From assembly GCA_034509925.1 (NCBI GenBank), contig CM067530.1:4002501-4066500 (forward strand): DNA of 64,000 nt, given 5' to 3'. Of this stretch, positions 48,217 through 61,442 are shown piece by piece (position 1 is the stretch's first letter; each line of letters opens with the position of its first letter). Both the position numbers and the translations under genes were made by a program. Source of the stretch: Hirudinaria manillensis (taxonomy: Eukaryota; Annelida; Clitellata; Hirudinida; Hirudinidae). The notes under the pieces are model-generated. The model searched no databases. It saw only the letters and a list, made by a program, of their open reading frames with translations, and was not told the origin of the DNA.

Positions 48217-51200
48217 TCAACCAGTCAATGATCCAACATTGTCAATGGATTTGGAAGGATAATTTATTGGGGGAACAACAAGCTCTGATTGAAAGTTTGG
48301 TGATATTCTTCCTTGTTTCTTGTAAAATACCATGTAAACATCTTGGGACTTGATAGAATCATACTGCTTCTTACTAAGATTAAAAGAGCTAGGATTAAAA
48401 ATGTCTTTATAATCAGTGCTTTTACATGTTGACCAGTCTATGGTATGTATGCCACTCCGCATACGGTACTTGTTATTATTATCATCATCATCATTATTAT
48501 TATTATTATAATAAACCAATTATTATGCATACAAATTTTATCACATTATATTACTCACATGTTTCTATGTCATCACCATCAATTAATTAATTAATAATAA
48601 TAATAAATAAATAAATAAATTAATTAATTAAATAGGCCTAACCAAGGAGCGACATGCGAGTCATTGCATTCGTACCAAGGGCCGGGAATGTTAACCCTTA
48701 CGTGGGCCTTGTAGTGCCCCCAGCAAAGAGATCCACGGTGTTCGCAATAAGCAATGGCCGAATAGGTGGAAGAACCTGATAAATGACAACTAACAACAAA
48801 TTGTCTTTGGTCTTGGGTTAATAAACTCAATTAAAGATGTCACAACTTAAATTATAATTTACTTATAAATGCTTGTATATATACAAGCAAATGTATACTT
48901 GTTTATATGTATGCATATATAAGGCTAACCCTTCGAGTGTTCAACTTTGAAATCATCCAATTTCACTTCTACAGACTCGTCCAATTTTGAGCCCTTTTTC
49001 GAGGCATCGCATCTGTTTATATCTTTGGACAGGTCAAATTAATCAACAGTGTTTTGTTCATACATTTATATTTAAATAGTTAATAATCAACCAATTTATC
49101 AATAACTGGTCCAACTACAGTCTTTAATATGCACACATATGTGGCATGGTAGAGCATTTGACAGTATTTTAGTTTTGAATTTATTTAATTAATTAATTAT
49201 TTATTTTATTTACCACTTATTTACTTATTAGCTACTGATAATGTCGTGTTTAAACTCAACACAAAGATACAAATGAAGCAAACACTTTCGGATACAAATG
49301 ACGAGTATTTCTGGAACACTTTCCAGTCGAAGTTCCATCGTCCCTTCTAACAACTTTCCTCCGTTCAAACAAGTCGGACATAAAATCTAAGTTTAATTTG
49401 AATAAAAATTCAAACAAAATATTAAGAAGTGGTTAAAAAATTATCTTCTGCAATGTGTTGGGCATCAATGAATGCACGAGTCTTATTGTTTACATATATT
49501 TTGGGACAAATTGTATTTTTGTTATTTTCACTAGTCACGATTACATGGAGTCTGTCTTGGGAAAAGAATTAAAAATGATTCACATTTTTATTATTAAATC
49601 ACAAATTAACTCAAAAATGAGAGCAAATTAATCACTGAAACAATGTCATCAAGTGATAATATCGACATCACCTTGTAATGGTCTTCCTTTTTGAAGAATC
49701 CCCTCAACAAATCTTCCAATTTCAGTTCACAATTCCCCTTCTGGGAATTCGCATCATTTCCCACACCAATTTCTCCTTTAAGCTGCATAACCGTCGAATG
49801 ATTTTAAATCGCATTCGATAATGTGGCGCAAATAATGGCCTCACCCGTGTTCGGTTGGTCAGAATGAATGAGGGTAATAAATTCCAAATTTTGTTTTTTA
49901 ACCACTCAAACTTCTCTGCAATCCATCCAGATGGAGGCTGTTTGTTGTCAAAGACCTGAAAGTTTTCAATGGAAGGACTGAGAATGACAGCAAATTCCCT
50001 CTGAGGTTTCGACTGCTCGTGCATACAAGTCGGAGTCAACACCGTTTTCGTCTCAAAAGCAAATTTTTCTTCAAAATATTAAAATTTCTTCAGTAAATAA
50101 AAAAATTTAAAAAATCTTTTTTACATCACCACCTGCAATGACATTCCAATTGATTTTCTTCCTGCATTTTGAACAAATTAACTAATAAATGGATAAATAT
50201 TTCATAGTTTAAGAAAATACTTGAACATAATTTTAAGAAATCCTCACAATTGTTCCTCTACATTTTTGAAGATGAACATCAGAAACTCAAAAGCATCCTG
50301 TTGCCTGGCAAGGTTGTGATGTGATATCAACAAACAGTATTGGCATTCAGCATTATTTATTCATCATTACATTCAATAATTATTATTATTCAGTTATTTA
50401 ATCATAATAATTATTATTAATAAATTGTTATATTTTTGTTTAATACCCAAGAACATGTTTTTTTAAATGTTCAATTAAAATCCAAAAATAATCTTAATTC
50501 AGGTAGCTACCTGAAGGTTGCATATTTGCCCGACTTTTGTGCCATTTCGTGCCTCAATCTGTCGAGCGAAACTTCCGATCCTCCGCTGGAATTCATTTCC
50601 TGGATGGCTTTAAAAAACCCTGCAACACATCAACAATAACAACAACACAAGTTGGTGGGGCCAGATGATGATGATGATGATGATGATAATAATAATATAA
50701 AAAATGAACCTCCCTTTAATAGGAACTATTAAAATTAGCATGAATTATTTAAAGTATATTAAAGTAATTATTAAAATCTTTTGCATGCATTAAGCAGTAC
50801 TGTAAAGCGAAGAGTATTACTGTAAAATAATAGCATCTATTAATCATTTATAATGAGAACAAGTAAACGATTAATTTGTCATCATTATTATTAATTGAAT
50901 TATACCAATTAATTAAATTACATTTAATTAAATTATCAACATTACAACATTTAACCCACAATAAGCCAATCCTCCCATTTCATCTTTTTTTCCCTCAATC
51001 TCCTCAAAAATGAAACTCCCTCGAAAACAGACGGCCAGGCACTGCATGACTGCATTTATGTAGCACTGAATAAATTTAGCCGATGTTTGTTAATTATTCT
51101 TGTTTATTATTGTTGTTGATGTTGCTGCTGCTGTTGGTATTATTAACATTATATTAGTTATGAGATTATAATTAAGCAACAACTATGAGGACTGATTTAT

Positions 51201-52455
51201 GTCATAGATAATAATAAATAATTTCTAAAGAACAGTATTAAAATGAAAGCATGGCAGTCAAAACACTCGAAGCACAACTTACGCTGTTCCCCACATTTCT
51301 CAGCTTCGGTGGTTCCTTGGACGCACAAAGTGGACGCACCACGTCCCCAATTGGAGGTGAGTTTTGGTTGAACAAAGAATCTTTTTGAGTCATTTTTATG
51401 TCAGGTTCGTCCGTCAGGTTTTCAACTTTTTGTGAAGATTTGCTTTCAAATGCATAACTTTGATAACAAGATTGTGTTTCTGTTTCAACTATTTTTAAAG
51501 GTTTATCCATGTATTCATCTTTTGTCAAATTGTGTTCAGAGAATTCCAATGCAATGGATCCATGGCCAAGCAGTGCACGCTCCATTGTAGAATCTTCAAT
51601 TTTGGTTTTGTCTTCAAACATAGGATTTGGATTCAATGATCCTTCGTGCAGTGTTTCATCTGCAATTTCTTTTACCGAAATGGATTCAACTTTCATTTGT
51701 TGAATGTTTCCAGAAGGATCTAATTCTTTCCTCTCTTCGAGTTTGCAAGATTCCTGTTTGAAAGGCTTGCAATCCTTTGTATGCACTTGTTTGGTGGCCT
51801 TGTCGTCTGCTATTTTAATTTTGGCACTTTTTGTCAATTCAGGTGTCACAAAATGTTCAACTGCTATTTTGATTTCATGAGACTCTTCAACTAGAATTGA
51901 ATTTGTGTCTGGAAATTCACATTTTTTGGTCCCATTACTTACACGTGATTCAGCTATGTCTCCTTTGATAGACTCACTTCCTGTTTCTAAAGCTTGGTTG
52001 CTACATTCACTTTCTGGAATTTCCCTCTTGGGAACCTTTTTGCTTTCACTTTCTGAATCAGTTCCTCTTTTAGATTCGCTTTCTTTTCCAACTTTTGTCG
52101 TTCTTTCGTGCATTGTCTCCTTCCCACCCGATTTGTGCTGACCTTTTTTTCCACAAGTCAATGCATTTGCATCACCTGGCTGCATTGAAATGTCTTGGAA
52201 TGTTCTCTGCACCTTATTTTCTGAGGTCTCCTGCTCAGTGTACTTAAGAGCATCCTTGATGATTGATCAAGAATTAAACAAATGTCAATTAAATCCAATT
52301 TCTACAAATAACTAAATATAGTCACTGACTGAAGGTGACGAGTCACTCGTGAGAACATTTTTCATTGGAGTTGAAGTGCAGATTTCCTCCTCCTTTAGTT
52401 CTTCATTCTGTCGATCGTCTTCAGCAGACGATGCTTTTGTTTGCTCAGCATTCAT
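48217..52455 (-). CDS. USP-3: divergent ubiquitin-specific protease (peptidase C19), tandem copy 3
   Basis: Exons in transcript order: 52455-52330, 52254-51283, 51065-50960, 50619-50511, 50304-50248, 50161-50133, 50068-49956, 49913-49845 (uncertain), 49782-49672, 49386-49286, 49012-48930, 48775-48643, 48388-48217. They give about 726 residues. Catalytic motifs: VGNS|CYINAVMQCL, QQDAFEFLMF, a CPTC zinc-ribbon half, LCWGHYKAHVR, WYECND and the tail DVYMVFYKK. Two exons keep the exact lengths of USP-1/2 (101 and 133). The 29-base exon is needed to hold frame. The N-terminal about 366 residues are Glu/Lys/Ser-rich, look disordered, and do not resemble the MSDVDILDLM module. An acceptor lies directly before the start exon, so an untranslated or further coding exon is likely upstream. 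The active-site Asp sits in ND rather than DD. Confidence 0.75.
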
Positions 52456-53771
52456 GACATCAACGCACTGCAAGATTGTTTAAGCCATTAGAACAAAACC
52501 TTTTCCATGAGACCATTATTTGTTGAGGTCATATGGTATGACTCATACCATAAGGCACTGAACTCCATTTTATATTTTATTTTGATGGTAACTGACATCT
52601 TAATTCATGGATCAACTTTTAGCCATAACAACAGAAATTTGTGAATAAACGTGTTGCTTTTAAAAGATCATGTTTAATAGAATAAGATAGTTGTTTTTCT
52701 ATTTAAGACATTGACTGGTTTTATTTCGCTCTTACTGGTACCTCATAATCAAAATTATATAAAATGAAATGCATGTTATGAGATCCCTCCAGATTTTGAG
52801 TTGTCATTCGTTGTTCAAACTACATAAAATCATCACAACATCCCGCAACACATCGTACAAGTTCAACGACATTCCCAACTTTATTTCCCAAGTTTAAAAA
52901 TGTGATATATACTTCTTTTCACTTTCGATTTAATCGATTTTGAAAAAGCATCCCTCAAACGATGCTTCGTTTATAAACGATGGCTTGGATTAGCTAGCTC
53001 TGTTCATAAACCTTTAATCTTGCTAATGAATTAAAAATCGAAAAATTAATTTAAACATACTCGTGTTGTTTTAAAATCATTTATCAGATAATAAATTTCA
53101 TCCGTGATAACGAAACTATGAGATATACAAACTTGATTGCCTCCGAATATCAGAATACGAAAGCAAAAGTTGAATTTCCAAGATGCTGTTGTTTGTATAA
53201 AATCATTAATAGTGTCATTATTTACTAATCAAATTAAAAACCAGATTTTGAAAATCTCTAATTTATAATATTTTGCCAACAATCGTTAACCAATTTCGTG
53301 CAAGTCTGAATCTTACAAATCTTACAGATTTTCAAAATTCTAATTTCTAGCGAATTATCATTAAATATTAATATTACTAAACAAAATTCATCAGTGCAAA
53401 CGTGGACCATACAAAATCAGGCCAATCCAACGCTATTTTCACGGTTTTGAGTTTTTTGAGTAAAACCAATTGATAAAATTTGTAAATTGCTCCCGCGAGA
53501 AGAAATATTAAAACAGTCTCCAGTACTTGAACCACCGGGCAAGAAACGAACCTTTATATAATTTTTAATCCTCAGTCGAACAAGAACAGAAAGGATACGT
53601 CGTACTTTTTGCATTAGAAAAAACAAACACTGTGAGCTAAATGTATTGTTGATCAACTGTTATTTACAGGAATGCTTAGTAATACAACTGAAATATTTGA
53701 CTCAAATATCCTAAAACGGTCTCTGGTCTTATGTGATAGCAGGTATAGAATGATGACCTACAATGTATCCA
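52456..53771. other. Spacer between USP-3 and TIM17-B
   Basis: AT-rich, no supported gene. It should contain the USP-3 promoter and first exon on the minus strand and the TIM17-B 3' flank. Part of 53440-53690 resembles 55930-56190 downstream of TIM17-A, so the TIM17 duplication unit includes this flank. Confidence 0.5.
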
Positions 53772-55385
53772 TTACGGATACTGTCCTTGCGTTGGACCTG
53801 AATCTTGGCCTCCCTCATGAAACTCTGATAAAAGCAATAACGTTAGAAATGATGAAATTTGTAACTATTAGATGACACAAGTCAACAGCTTACACGATAT
53901 AATAGTATAATAACAATATAGTATCAACAACATTTTAAATTATATTTACATTGTTTAAATTGAAATGGAGGCTGATATCAATGAAAAAAAAAGTAAACGT
54001 CAACTTACGTGCCATGGGAGGTGCAGTATACTTCGTCAACATGATGTTCATTCCCTCGATGAGAGCCATTAAAATTCCACCTGGTATGAACAAATAGCAC
54101 CTTGTCAACAATCGCAAACATAACAAATAATGAAATTATAATAACAAATAAATCAAATAATAATCAGACGAAACAAATGAATACAAAGGAAAAAGAACTG
54201 AATGAAAAACGTACTGAATGTGGCCGATCCAATCATGGCAGGTACTCCGCCTAAAGGAAAATTTTGACTTGAAATATTAATTTTTAAAAAATTTACGAAT
54301 TAGAAGCATAACAAGATGTAACAGATACTTCGGACTCGTGACTTTGATCTCGATTGGTCAAGAATCAAATATTCAAGAAACATTGGCATGGCAAATTGGT
54401 GCCAACCAATTACCAGAGATATTACAGGTTACAACTATTTGCTCAGCCAATAGGAAGACAAATAAACGATACGATCGACTCACTTCTCGCGACCATAAGA
54501 CCTCCAGCAAAAACTCCACTGGCGATGTTATTCCACGGATCTTCCTTCTTTCTTAAGTAGACCAATGAACAGTCAACAGTTGAGAAACAGGAACCCCACA
54601 ATGCAAAGCTTCCTGTTAAACAAATAATGGAACTTCATAGTCAAGGTTTGCCTCCCAGAAAACAATTTGATAATAATGTTATTTAATCTTATTAACAAAC
54701 TCGTTAATCAACTTATAATAAGCATATTACATATTATAATTCATTAATTCAAACCTCCGGTTCTCGGGGCTCGCGTTCTGATAGATGACAGGCTTCCTCT
54801 CAAGCGATTGGCAAAACCCTGTTTGTGAGTTATATTGTAATGTCAGAACATAATAATAATGTTATTATTTAAACTAATTTAGCCGATTATTTTTTTTTAA
54901 TTGAAAAAATAAAATAAAACTTTACGCTTGGTGAATTTTTGAAACCACTGAAGCCATGGACAATCGATCCACCAACAAAGCCAATGGCAAAAGCTCCACC
55001 CATGTCATTTGTAATTCTCCAGGGACTGAAACGAAATATAAATAACTGATAATTCAAATCTAAAATTAATTTAATTTAATATCATATTTTATGTTCTCCA
55101 ATTTAGTGAGCGCTTGAAATTTGAAATTTAAACGTTGCTGCAACAGGCCGCGCAAGCAATTTCGTGGATAATGCAACCAGAATTAAGCCAATTTCTCTTC
55201 TTTAATATGAATAATGTAATTTTCGGACATAAAAAACATATATAAGTTAATAAATATATGTTAACATTGTATTAGTAGCTTCATGGCATCACACTGGTAC
55301 GCGATGTTAATGCGCTGATGTAAGCAAAAATTAGTTCTGTAAATGATTCAAAATTCACCAACCAAGGTTCTCTTAAGTATTCCAT
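53772..55385 (-). CDS. TIMM17: TIM17-B: divergent tandem copy of mitochondrial import translocase subunit Tim17
   Basis: Seven exons in transcript order: 55385-55363, 55025-54926, 54818-54755, 54612-54484, 54250-54215, 54080-54009, 53824-53772. They give 158 residues, all phases closing. Motifs: [48 protein letters not shown] and the C-terminal GQYP shared with the neighbour. The two Cys that can form the Tim17 disulfide, the acidic residues of the import cavity (ND, VDC, LIE) and the four-span layout are kept. Compared with TIM17-A it has lost DDCGG (now NDMGG) and one codon in exon six, and it differs in many core positions. The exon structure is the same as TIM17-A, so it arose by DNA duplication rather than retroposition. 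Role: inner-membrane TIM23 presequence translocase, possibly specialised. Confidence 0.9.
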
Positions 55386-56284
55386 TCTGATGTTATCGAA
55401 TTCAAAGTAAGTAAACGCAAAAAGTTATCCGTTCGTTAGGATCTCATTGGCCAGTATGAAAACAGAAAAGTTTTAAATCTTTGACAAAATAGTATGAATG
55501 TTTTTAAATTTAAAATTTTTTAATAAAATAATTACTAGTAATTAATCTTCAAATCCTATTCAGTTTGATTATTTTGGCTGTTTGAATTTGTTTTCAATCT
55601 TTACACGTGCCGTTCCGCTACACTTTTGATCCATGTGAGGTGCTAGATGCTCATCAAGTATGTTTGGATGCTGATCACATAAATCGCTCCCGAATCCACC
55701 CGTTAATTTACATTATCCGGCAATTCCCCATCTAATTGTAGAGACTTTATTCAAACATCACAATAAACTTAATATCAGTCATAGACGTGCACCTCACTCA
55801 TCTTTGCACCTCCATGCAATGTCAGGATTATTTACTCGAGACAATGTTGAAGCAACAAAAAGTGAGGCAGAATCCATAGATTCAAATGTGGACAATAGAA
55901 TATAAAGCTAATCTCTAATTATACCATTTCCAAGGCATTATAAATAAAACCAATTGATAAAACTTGTAAATTGCTCATATCAATAAAATTTAAGAAAAAA
56001 ATCTCAGAGACTTTTTCATTTCTTCTTGAACCGACAGACAAAAATGGACTGCAGACACGCTGCTTCGCCAGAATCGCCTCACCCACAACAAGAAAATTTG
56101 ATGCGCCCTTTTTTACATTAGAAAACAAAAACAACAAATACGTTGAGCTTCAGTGTTGTCGATCAACTGTTATTTACAGGTTGGTTTATTGACCCAACAT
56201 CGCAACTAAAATATTTGACTCAAATTCCTAAAAACAGTCTCTGATGTGATATTAAGCGTAGAAAGATCGGCTACAATGTATCCG
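55386..56284. other. Spacer between the two TIM17 genes
   Basis: No supported gene. Contains the TIM17-B promoter side and the TIM17-A 3' flank, with a segment at 55930-56190 repeated downstream of TIM17-B. Confidence 0.5.
56185..56190 (-). terminator. Polyadenylation signal of TIM17-A
   Basis: AATAAA on the minus strand, 95 bases after the TIM17-A stop. Confidence 0.6.
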
Positions 56285-58237
56285 TTACGGGTATTGCCCA
56301 TGCATCGGGCCTGAGTTTTGACCTTCTGCATACATGTCTGATGAAAAAAGGCAATTGCAATATTTAACCAAATGAATTCAAATTATTAGAAACAACAGCA
56401 TTAAGTGATAATATAAAGGTTACATGGTATATTGTAATAATAATAATAATAATAATAATAATATGTCTCCATGCCATTTGCAACAAGTTAGTTGGGGAAG
56501 ATGTCATTAAAGTGGCCATCAACTCACCTGGGGCTATACGAGGAGCAGATATCCTTGTTATCATAATGCCCACCCCCTCGATGAGTGCCAAGAAAACTCC
56601 ACCTGGTGTGAATCAAAGGCAACATGTTAACGAAGCAACAAACGACGGACGCAACTTCTGCGATTTGGAATGAATACGAAACGCACCCACTACGGCTGAC
56701 CCGACCATGGCAGGAGCTCCATCTGTTTGTGAGGAATTTTTATAATAAATTAATATCAAAATAAGAACATTGAATTGAAGTGTAATTGAATTAATGTACG
56801 GAAATAGAACAACGTCTGAACAACAATTGATAAATAATAAAACAGCAGAAACTTTAGATAATTGTTTTTGGGACCTCGATGGGTCAAGAATTAAATGTTT
56901 ACGAATAACTAGCCGATCGCAAACATCGGCACAGGTTATTAGTGCCAAACAATTACCAGAGAGATTACAGTTTGCAACCAGTTGCTCAGCCAATGGAAAG
57001 ACAAATAAACAATAGGGCCCACTCACGTCTCGCAGCCAGAAGACCTCCTGTCACGGCTCCACTGGCAATGGAATTCCACGGATCTTCCTTCTTCCTCATG
57101 TAAACCAAGGAACAATCAACGGTTGAGAAAAGAAAGCCCCATATTGCAAAGCCTCCTGTTGAACAGTTGGTTAGTAATTTCAAAGTTCAGGTTTATTTAA
57201 AAGTAATACTTTGATTAACAAATCAATTTATTGTGTCGCCAAGAGACAAAACATGGTAGTCTTCTAAGTATTATTATCATTGTTATTATTAATAATATTA
57301 TTGTGTTATTGTTGCAAAAAATAATTTTATAATTGGCATTTCTTTATTCCAATTAACTTCTTGCTGTCATCTGCAAAGTCTAACCTCCAGTAACCGGAGC
57401 ACGAGTTCTGGCCGACAGCATGCCTCCTTTTACACGATTGAGGAAACCCTGATGGTCGAACACGATTGTCGATTATCCGTTGATCAATCAAGACAAAATA
57501 AAAAAACCAACTGTGGGGGCATTTCGAAATCCTTTATAGCCGTGAACAAATGAACCTCCCAAGGCTCCGATGGTGAACGCACCGCCGCAGTCATCGAGGA
57601 TCCTCCACGGACTGGAACGAAAGATAAGGAACGTGTTAAATTAAAGTAAATAGTAAAAGGTCTGTTCGCACTGTGCCTACACAGGATTGTGATCCGAGCT
57701 AAAAGTTTTGGAACTGATCCCAAGCTCAGAAGACAATAAAGAAAGCAGCGCCACTTACTGCTGACAAGGTCAGAGGCATTTAGATATTTATAGTAAATGC
57801 TTAATATTCAATAATAAGTATCTAAAATGTGCAAAAGAACCAATCATAAAGAAATACCTAAATCTTGTCAAAAATCAATTGACCAAATATATCCAACAAA
57901 AATCCTGCACAGCTTAAGATCGATCAGTAACCTATATTTAGTCAGCTGAAGACATCACGATTAACCAACAGCAAATCCGACAATATCATTAAATGATTTT
58001 GCGAGCAATAGTATGGTTATCAAATATATCGCATAAAAACTTTAGGGGAATTTCCGGCAAGGGCTTTTATTCCTAACCAGCAACTCTCTCCCGAACCCCA
58101 CGTTTTAGAAAGGTTCAGGAGAAAACGTGTGTCGAGCCACACGCTCATTTAAATCTTATTGTCAGTCATTTGGAAATAGACGATCATAGATCAATAACAC
58201 AATTCACTAACCATGGTTCTCTGAGGTACTCCTGCAT
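56285..58237 (-). CDS. TIMM17: TIM17-A: mitochondrial import inner membrane translocase subunit Tim17
   Basis: Seven exons in transcript order: 58237-58212, 57611-57512, 57448-57385, 57155-57027, 56722-56687, 56602-56528, 56337-56285. They give 160 residues, against about 171 in vertebrates. The protein starts [24 protein letters not shown] and keeps [39 protein letters not shown] and [12 protein letters not shown], all family hallmarks. It is the channel-forming subunit of the TIM23 complex in the mitochondrial inner membrane. This copy is much closer to the family consensus than TIM17-B and is probably the ancestral-function gene. It sits head-to-head with the FKBP14-like gene. Confidence 0.95.
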
Positions 58238-58667
58238 TGTCGATATTCTAAACTGCAATTCCTACGCAATAGCGAACGACCAACCGTCCCCTGTTTACTA
58301 AAACGACCTTTGATGAATACCACAGATCTATTGATTATATTTTAAACTTCCACAAATGCGTTTAAATTTTAATGATATTATTTATTATGAAACGTATTTT
58401 AATTATTAAAAAATCATAAATAACATAGCGATGCAAATCATTAAGTGTTATTGCGAAACAAAGCCCATATGTGTACAAGTAGAAAATTGTGGTTACAAAA
58501 ATGGGCAATTAATATTTAAATTAAGATTGAAGGATTGCACCTAGTGCGTTGCCAAACGATTATTTTAGAAAAATTCAATTTCTTGTTTTTGACGATTTGA
58601 GCAACTAGTGTAACGTGTCCCAGAAACGCTGGTTCAAAGTATCATTTCTTGGCGAGTAGCCGACAGC
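58238..58667. promoter_or_regulatory. Shared divergent promoter region, TIM17-A (-) and FKBP14-like (+)
   Basis: 430 bases separate two outward-facing starts. The stretch is AT-rich with no unmistakable TATA element. Both promoters must lie here or overlap. Confidence 0.5.
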
Positions 58668-60079
58668 ATGGATAGGTTTTTGTTAGTCTGCTTTCTCGTT
58701 TATTTTTCTGCCATTTGTGGAATTAATTGTGAGCATGAGAATACCAAAGTATTTGAAAATGGCTTGAAAGTTGAAGTTCTTAGTCTGCCTGAAAATTGTG
58801 AGGAGACGTCCAAAAATGGAGATTACTTGAAGCTGCATTATTTGGGAACATTGGAAGATGGAACTAAATTTGATTCCAGGTTAGTCATTTGTTTCGTATT
58901 ATGAGCTGTCTATGTCACAGACATTTAAAGATACATTCACTCAAACTCTGTTAAGAGAATTCCATATGTATTGATTTCTTTTCCAACAGCTATGACAGGA
59001 AACAACCCTTTCAGTTTGAGCTTGGAGCAGGAAAAGTAATAAAGGGATGGGATGAAGGCCTCCAAGATATGTGTGTTGGAGAAAGCAGGAAGCTTACAAT
59101 TCCACCTGAACTTGCTTATGGAGAACAAGGATTTAGTGAGCAGTTGTTTCATTTGTACTATTTTTTTAATTACTGGTTCTTAAAATAAATATATATCTAT
59201 TTTGGATCCAAACATTAGTTAAAGGCAATGATACAGTTTGTTAGAAGAGCTAATATTAAATTTATGAAATAAAGGGGTTGAGTTGGCAGTCATTGCTAAT
59301 CTACAATTAATGTCCAACCTATCCTGACCTGCCATCTCTAACTCTCCTTTCTAATGTTGAAAAATTCTTAAGAGACATGTTTATTATCTCTATTTTCATC
59401 AAGTTAATACTGATTGAAATCAATTGGAAACATTTTTCTGAATCAGAGAAGCTGATACCGCCCAAATCCACACTCACGTTTGAGGTTCAACTGTTGGCCA
59501 TTGAAGAGACCAGACCATCTGACGACACTTTCAATGAAATAGATGCCGATGGAGACGGATTGCTCTCGCAAGACGAGGTTGACATGCAAACAATTTACAT
59601 GTCCCCATTCGTGTAGTCTTTTTTGTCCTATTGAATTAATGCTGATATTGATATAATATTATCTATGTACCAATAATATCATTATTATATATTTGAACGA
59701 TCTAAAACATCAGCATAATGTCGTCATAATGTCAGCATTGCATTATGGAATTTCATAAAAAATGAAGTCTGCATAAAATACAAGGACTTCTAGATGATAA
59801 ACAATGGAAAACAACAAAACAAGAACGTAAACACAGAAAATACAGAAAAGCTGATACAAAATCCCGAATCCATCTCGACCCCTGACCTCTTGACCCTTGA
59901 ACTTTCACCAGGTGTCGAGCTTCATAAAGAAGGAGGAACAAGAGAGCGGTGTTGAGGAGATGACTTCAGAGGCAGACCACAACAACCTCGTTGCAGACAT
60001 TTTCCAGAAGGAGGACTTGGATAAGGACGGGTTCATCTCCTCTGAGGAGTTCTTCAGACCCAGACACGAGGAATTGTGA
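58668..60079 (+). CDS. FKBP14: ER peptidyl-prolyl isomerase with EF-hands, FKBP14/FKBP7-like
   Basis: Four exons: 58668-58879, 58990-59135, 59447-59577 and 59912-60079, giving 218 residues (FKBP14 about 211, FKBP7 about 222). A hydrophobic signal peptide covers about 1-20. The FKBP domain shows [34 protein letters not shown] and [10 protein letters not shown], so the FKBP pocket is intact. Two canonical EF-hand loops follow ([12 protein letters not shown] and [12 protein letters not shown]). The protein ends RHEEL, a variant of the HDEL/KDEL ER-retrieval signal. Together these indicate a calcium-binding proline isomerase of the ER lumen that assists folding of secreted proteins such as procollagen, by family analogy. 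Two neighbouring candidate acceptors exist at exon three; the one at 59447 keeps frame. Confidence 0.94.
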
Positions 60080-61442
60080 TGATGATGATGTTGTTCATTA
60101 TTATTATTATCTTATTTTTGAAATGGTCAACACCATTTATTTTCAATACATTATTATTGCTGTTATTATTATTATTATTATTATTATCATCATCATCATT
60201 ATCATTGTCATTAGAGTCATCGTTTTCAATGATGGTATCACCATAAATTGTGCTTCTTAATGCTTCATTGTTTATGTTGATTATATCATTAATATTAACG
60301 AGGAAGAATCGTTTTGTTAATGTTTTCGGTTTCAGTTAACCAATTGTGACAACAATTGTGACAACAATTAGCCATTAGTTACATCTCCATCGTTAGTTGT
60401 ATGTTGTTACCTAAAAGTGAATGTTTGTCATTTGTTTCCAAAAGAGAGCCTTCTCACGAGTCGGGTTTTTCCAGCTCATGTTTTTTAGAATTGCAAACCA
60501 AATCTTTTTCTATTTATAGTCGGTGGAGGTTTGTGCTGCTACATGTTTTTAGACCTCATTAACATAATTTCTGCTAGAGATCTTATTTATTGTCTTTGAC
60601 GATTAAATCTCTCGTGCAGTCAACTTGAGAGACATGAAACTGAGGGAATTATGTGTTTTTTTGTTACAAGTCTGTAGCCTTGATTACGTTTTGGATGGTC
60701 GTGACGTCATCCGGCACACGACAGTTGTGCCCCGACTTGCTAAATTTGTTGTTTGTTTATCATGTCGTGTTTCCACATGATGTTGTCGTTCACAACATTG
60801 CAACAACAACACATTCTTTTATGTTGCTTCTACATTGGACAATGATCTGAGCATATTTGTTGAGTATTAGCTGGTATTAAGGCTTCTTGTCCCACTGGAC
60901 TTTTGTTTGTGTTCAATATAAAACAATATAATATAAGATAATATAATATATTCCATAATCACAGCAAAGTCTTGACTTCCAACTGCAATTAGTTTGTTGT
61001 CATTGAAAGCCTTCTTTTATAATTTATTTTAAATTCCACAAAATCGACTCGTCCGTATCGTTTCGTGCGACTCCTTGCTTCGTTCACTTTGGTAGTGGAC
61101 GACCGAAATGCGTCGAATCTTGATTGGCCGTGGAATTTAAATGATTGTTTTTGAAGGGTTTGTGGCCACAGCTTGATTCTGTCCATCTGCTCTTGTTTTG
61201 GACTCGTTGACTCATTCATGTTCGTAATAAAATTTTGATGCCTGTTATGCATATCTAGCAAAACAATTTATAATTTTTGAGTGGGCAATGTAGCAACCTG
61301 GAACAAACAGGTGTGTCTGCATTAAAACCATATCAAGACAATACAAACATCGTTTGCATCCCTTTTAGGGACTAAGAATTTATTAAAACGAAAGAAGTAA
61401 CGTCAAAACTGCCGGCGTCGCCGTGGCCGTCGCACGCACGGA
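60080..61442. other. FKBP14-like 3' UTR and convergent spacer to FARSB
   Basis: Begins with GAT and ATT/ATC tracts directly after the stop (60080-60210). No supported gene. FARSB's polyadenylation signal lies at its far end. Confidence 0.55.
61379..61384 (-). terminator. Polyadenylation signal of FARSB
   Basis: AATAAA on the minus strand about 60 bases after the FARSB stop. Confidence 0.65.
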
